A DNA stretch of 64,000 bases from Panorpa germanica (lineage: Eukaryota > Arthropoda > Insecta > Mecoptera > Panorpidae). Below are positions 62,941 to 64,000 of this stretch, one piece after another. The DNA is taken from positions 5,208,001 through 5,272,000 of the forward strand of contig OY783217.1 of NCBI GenBank assembly GCA_963678705.1. The letters run 5' to 3'. Position 1 is the first letter of the stretch. Every line of letters begins with the position of its first letter. Position numbers and translations under genes: made by a program. Below the pieces are notes generated by a model. The model was not told the origin of the DNA. It did not search any database and saw only the letters and a list, made by a program, of their open reading frames with translations.

Positions 62941-64000
62941 AATTGACATTAAACCATTATAGTCACATAGTAATTTTTACTGTGTTTATCTCACTATGTA
63001 TCAGTATATTATTTATGGTTTTTATCCAATATATGTAGGAAGCTAATTGTAAAATTTGAATACCAAATTTTAAACTTTGATATATCAACAAGTTGTGGAT
63101 TATTTAGATTATTGTTTACGAAGCATTTTTCAAATTGCTTCTGAATATTTGTTGTTATACAAATCAATAAAAACTTCATTAATATTTGTGGTTAATTAGT
63201 TTTAACAAAACTGCTACTTTAATCTGGAATTCATTTACATAAATTATCTTCTACATGCTAACTGGCGCAAAATTCCTCATGTGATTAGTGACTAGTATTT
63301 CTTTAAAAACTTTTCCAGTGATGTCCAAAGTGCAAAGGAAATTAATCTGTTATTAAAAGTAGGTCATCAGGTTGGATCAACAAGAAAGGACGTCAACATG
63401 GCAAATCAAACTTTAAACAAACTTAAAGAAATTGAAATTGAAACATAGATTGATAAAAATCCATGACATTTGTAATTTATGGACGACCCCTTATAACATA
63501 GCTATTAATATGTATTTTACTCTGTAGATTTTCTTCTCTACTTTTACCTCACTTGGGATAATTTACCTCACTTATTACTGCAGCAGCTTAAAGAAAGAAT
63601 TAAACTTTTTTCTATATGTTTGCGACTTACTTTCATCAAATTCCAATTAAAAAGTTCATAGGTATATTATTAAAAACAGAAATCTTTGTATATAGAAAAT
63701 AGCCTGTCGAGGAAATAAAGAAAAATAGAAATTTTAGTTACATTTTGATTATATAGCGCGTATAAATACTTATAGTATTGTACTTTGATATAGAACAAAT
63801 AAATTCATACATTTACATCTCGAATAACAGGATGTTATTTTTAAAATAACAACAAATACAATAATAAATATTATTAAAAAAATATTCAAATAAATTACTA
63901 ATACATGTTAATATATTCTCACACAACATTAGCGCCACCTATTAACTTTCTTCTAAGCCTAACACCTAGTAACTAATCAATAGTAAAACTGTCAAAGAAT
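62941..64000. other. Intergenic to the window end, nothing recognised
   Basis: AT-rich sequence with no coding, RNA or repeat signal that I can support. The CSP-C first exon was specifically looked for here on the minus strand and not found. Confidence 0.55.

Noticed and set aside
1..64000. CRISPR arrays, operons, tRNA or rRNA genes
   Set aside because: No regularly spaced direct repeats, no prokaryotic gene arrangement, and no cloverleaf or rRNA-like sequence was recognised; the window is clearly eukaryotic.

Overview
The window is nuclear DNA from an insect, most probably a moth or butterfly (Lepidoptera). It is about 70% A+T and gene-poor, with short spliced genes that use canonical GT..AG introns, chemosensory gene families, and many short non-autonomous DNA transposons. 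The insect assignment is firm: there is a complete seven-transmembrane insect odorant receptor and three OS-D-type chemosensory proteins. The lepidopteran assignment is inference from composition and gene style. No bacterial, viral or organellar genes are seen.

Positions 1-24885 hold no gene I can support, only dispersed repeats and degraded mobile elements. At 24.9-26.4 kb two small, divergent linker-histone-like (H15 winged-helix) genes face each other tail to tail. Between 29.3 and 39.0 kb lie three minus-strand genes: a four-exon mitochondrial ribosomal protein gene (mRpS30/mL65, 549 aa), an eight-exon odorant receptor (409 aa), and an intronless mitochondrial E3 ubiquitin ligase (Mul1-like, 342 aa). 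From 40.5 to 56.6 kb is a cluster of three chemosensory protein (CSP) genes. CSP-A (plus strand) is short, 104 aa. CSP-B (minus) has standard length, 124 aa, and a 5-kb intron. CSP-C (minus) carries an extra exon that adds a Pro/Thr/Asn/Gln-rich tail of about 200 residues; its first exon was not found. The remainder, up to 64 kb, is intergenic with repeats.

I assembled exon chains by joining frames through splice sites; junction phases agree in every gene listed. The odorant receptor and the CSPs are peripheral chemosensory families, but nothing here shows that they share regulation. The mitochondrial genes and linker-histone-like genes appear to be unrelated neighbours.

At least six families of inverted-repeat elements are visible. 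Three copies of one family lie in or beside CSP-B, two of them as an inverted pair inside its long intron. The items most worth following up are the three different C-terminal designs in one CSP cluster, the convergent pair of reduced linker histones, and an unexplained coding-like island near 53.5 kb.
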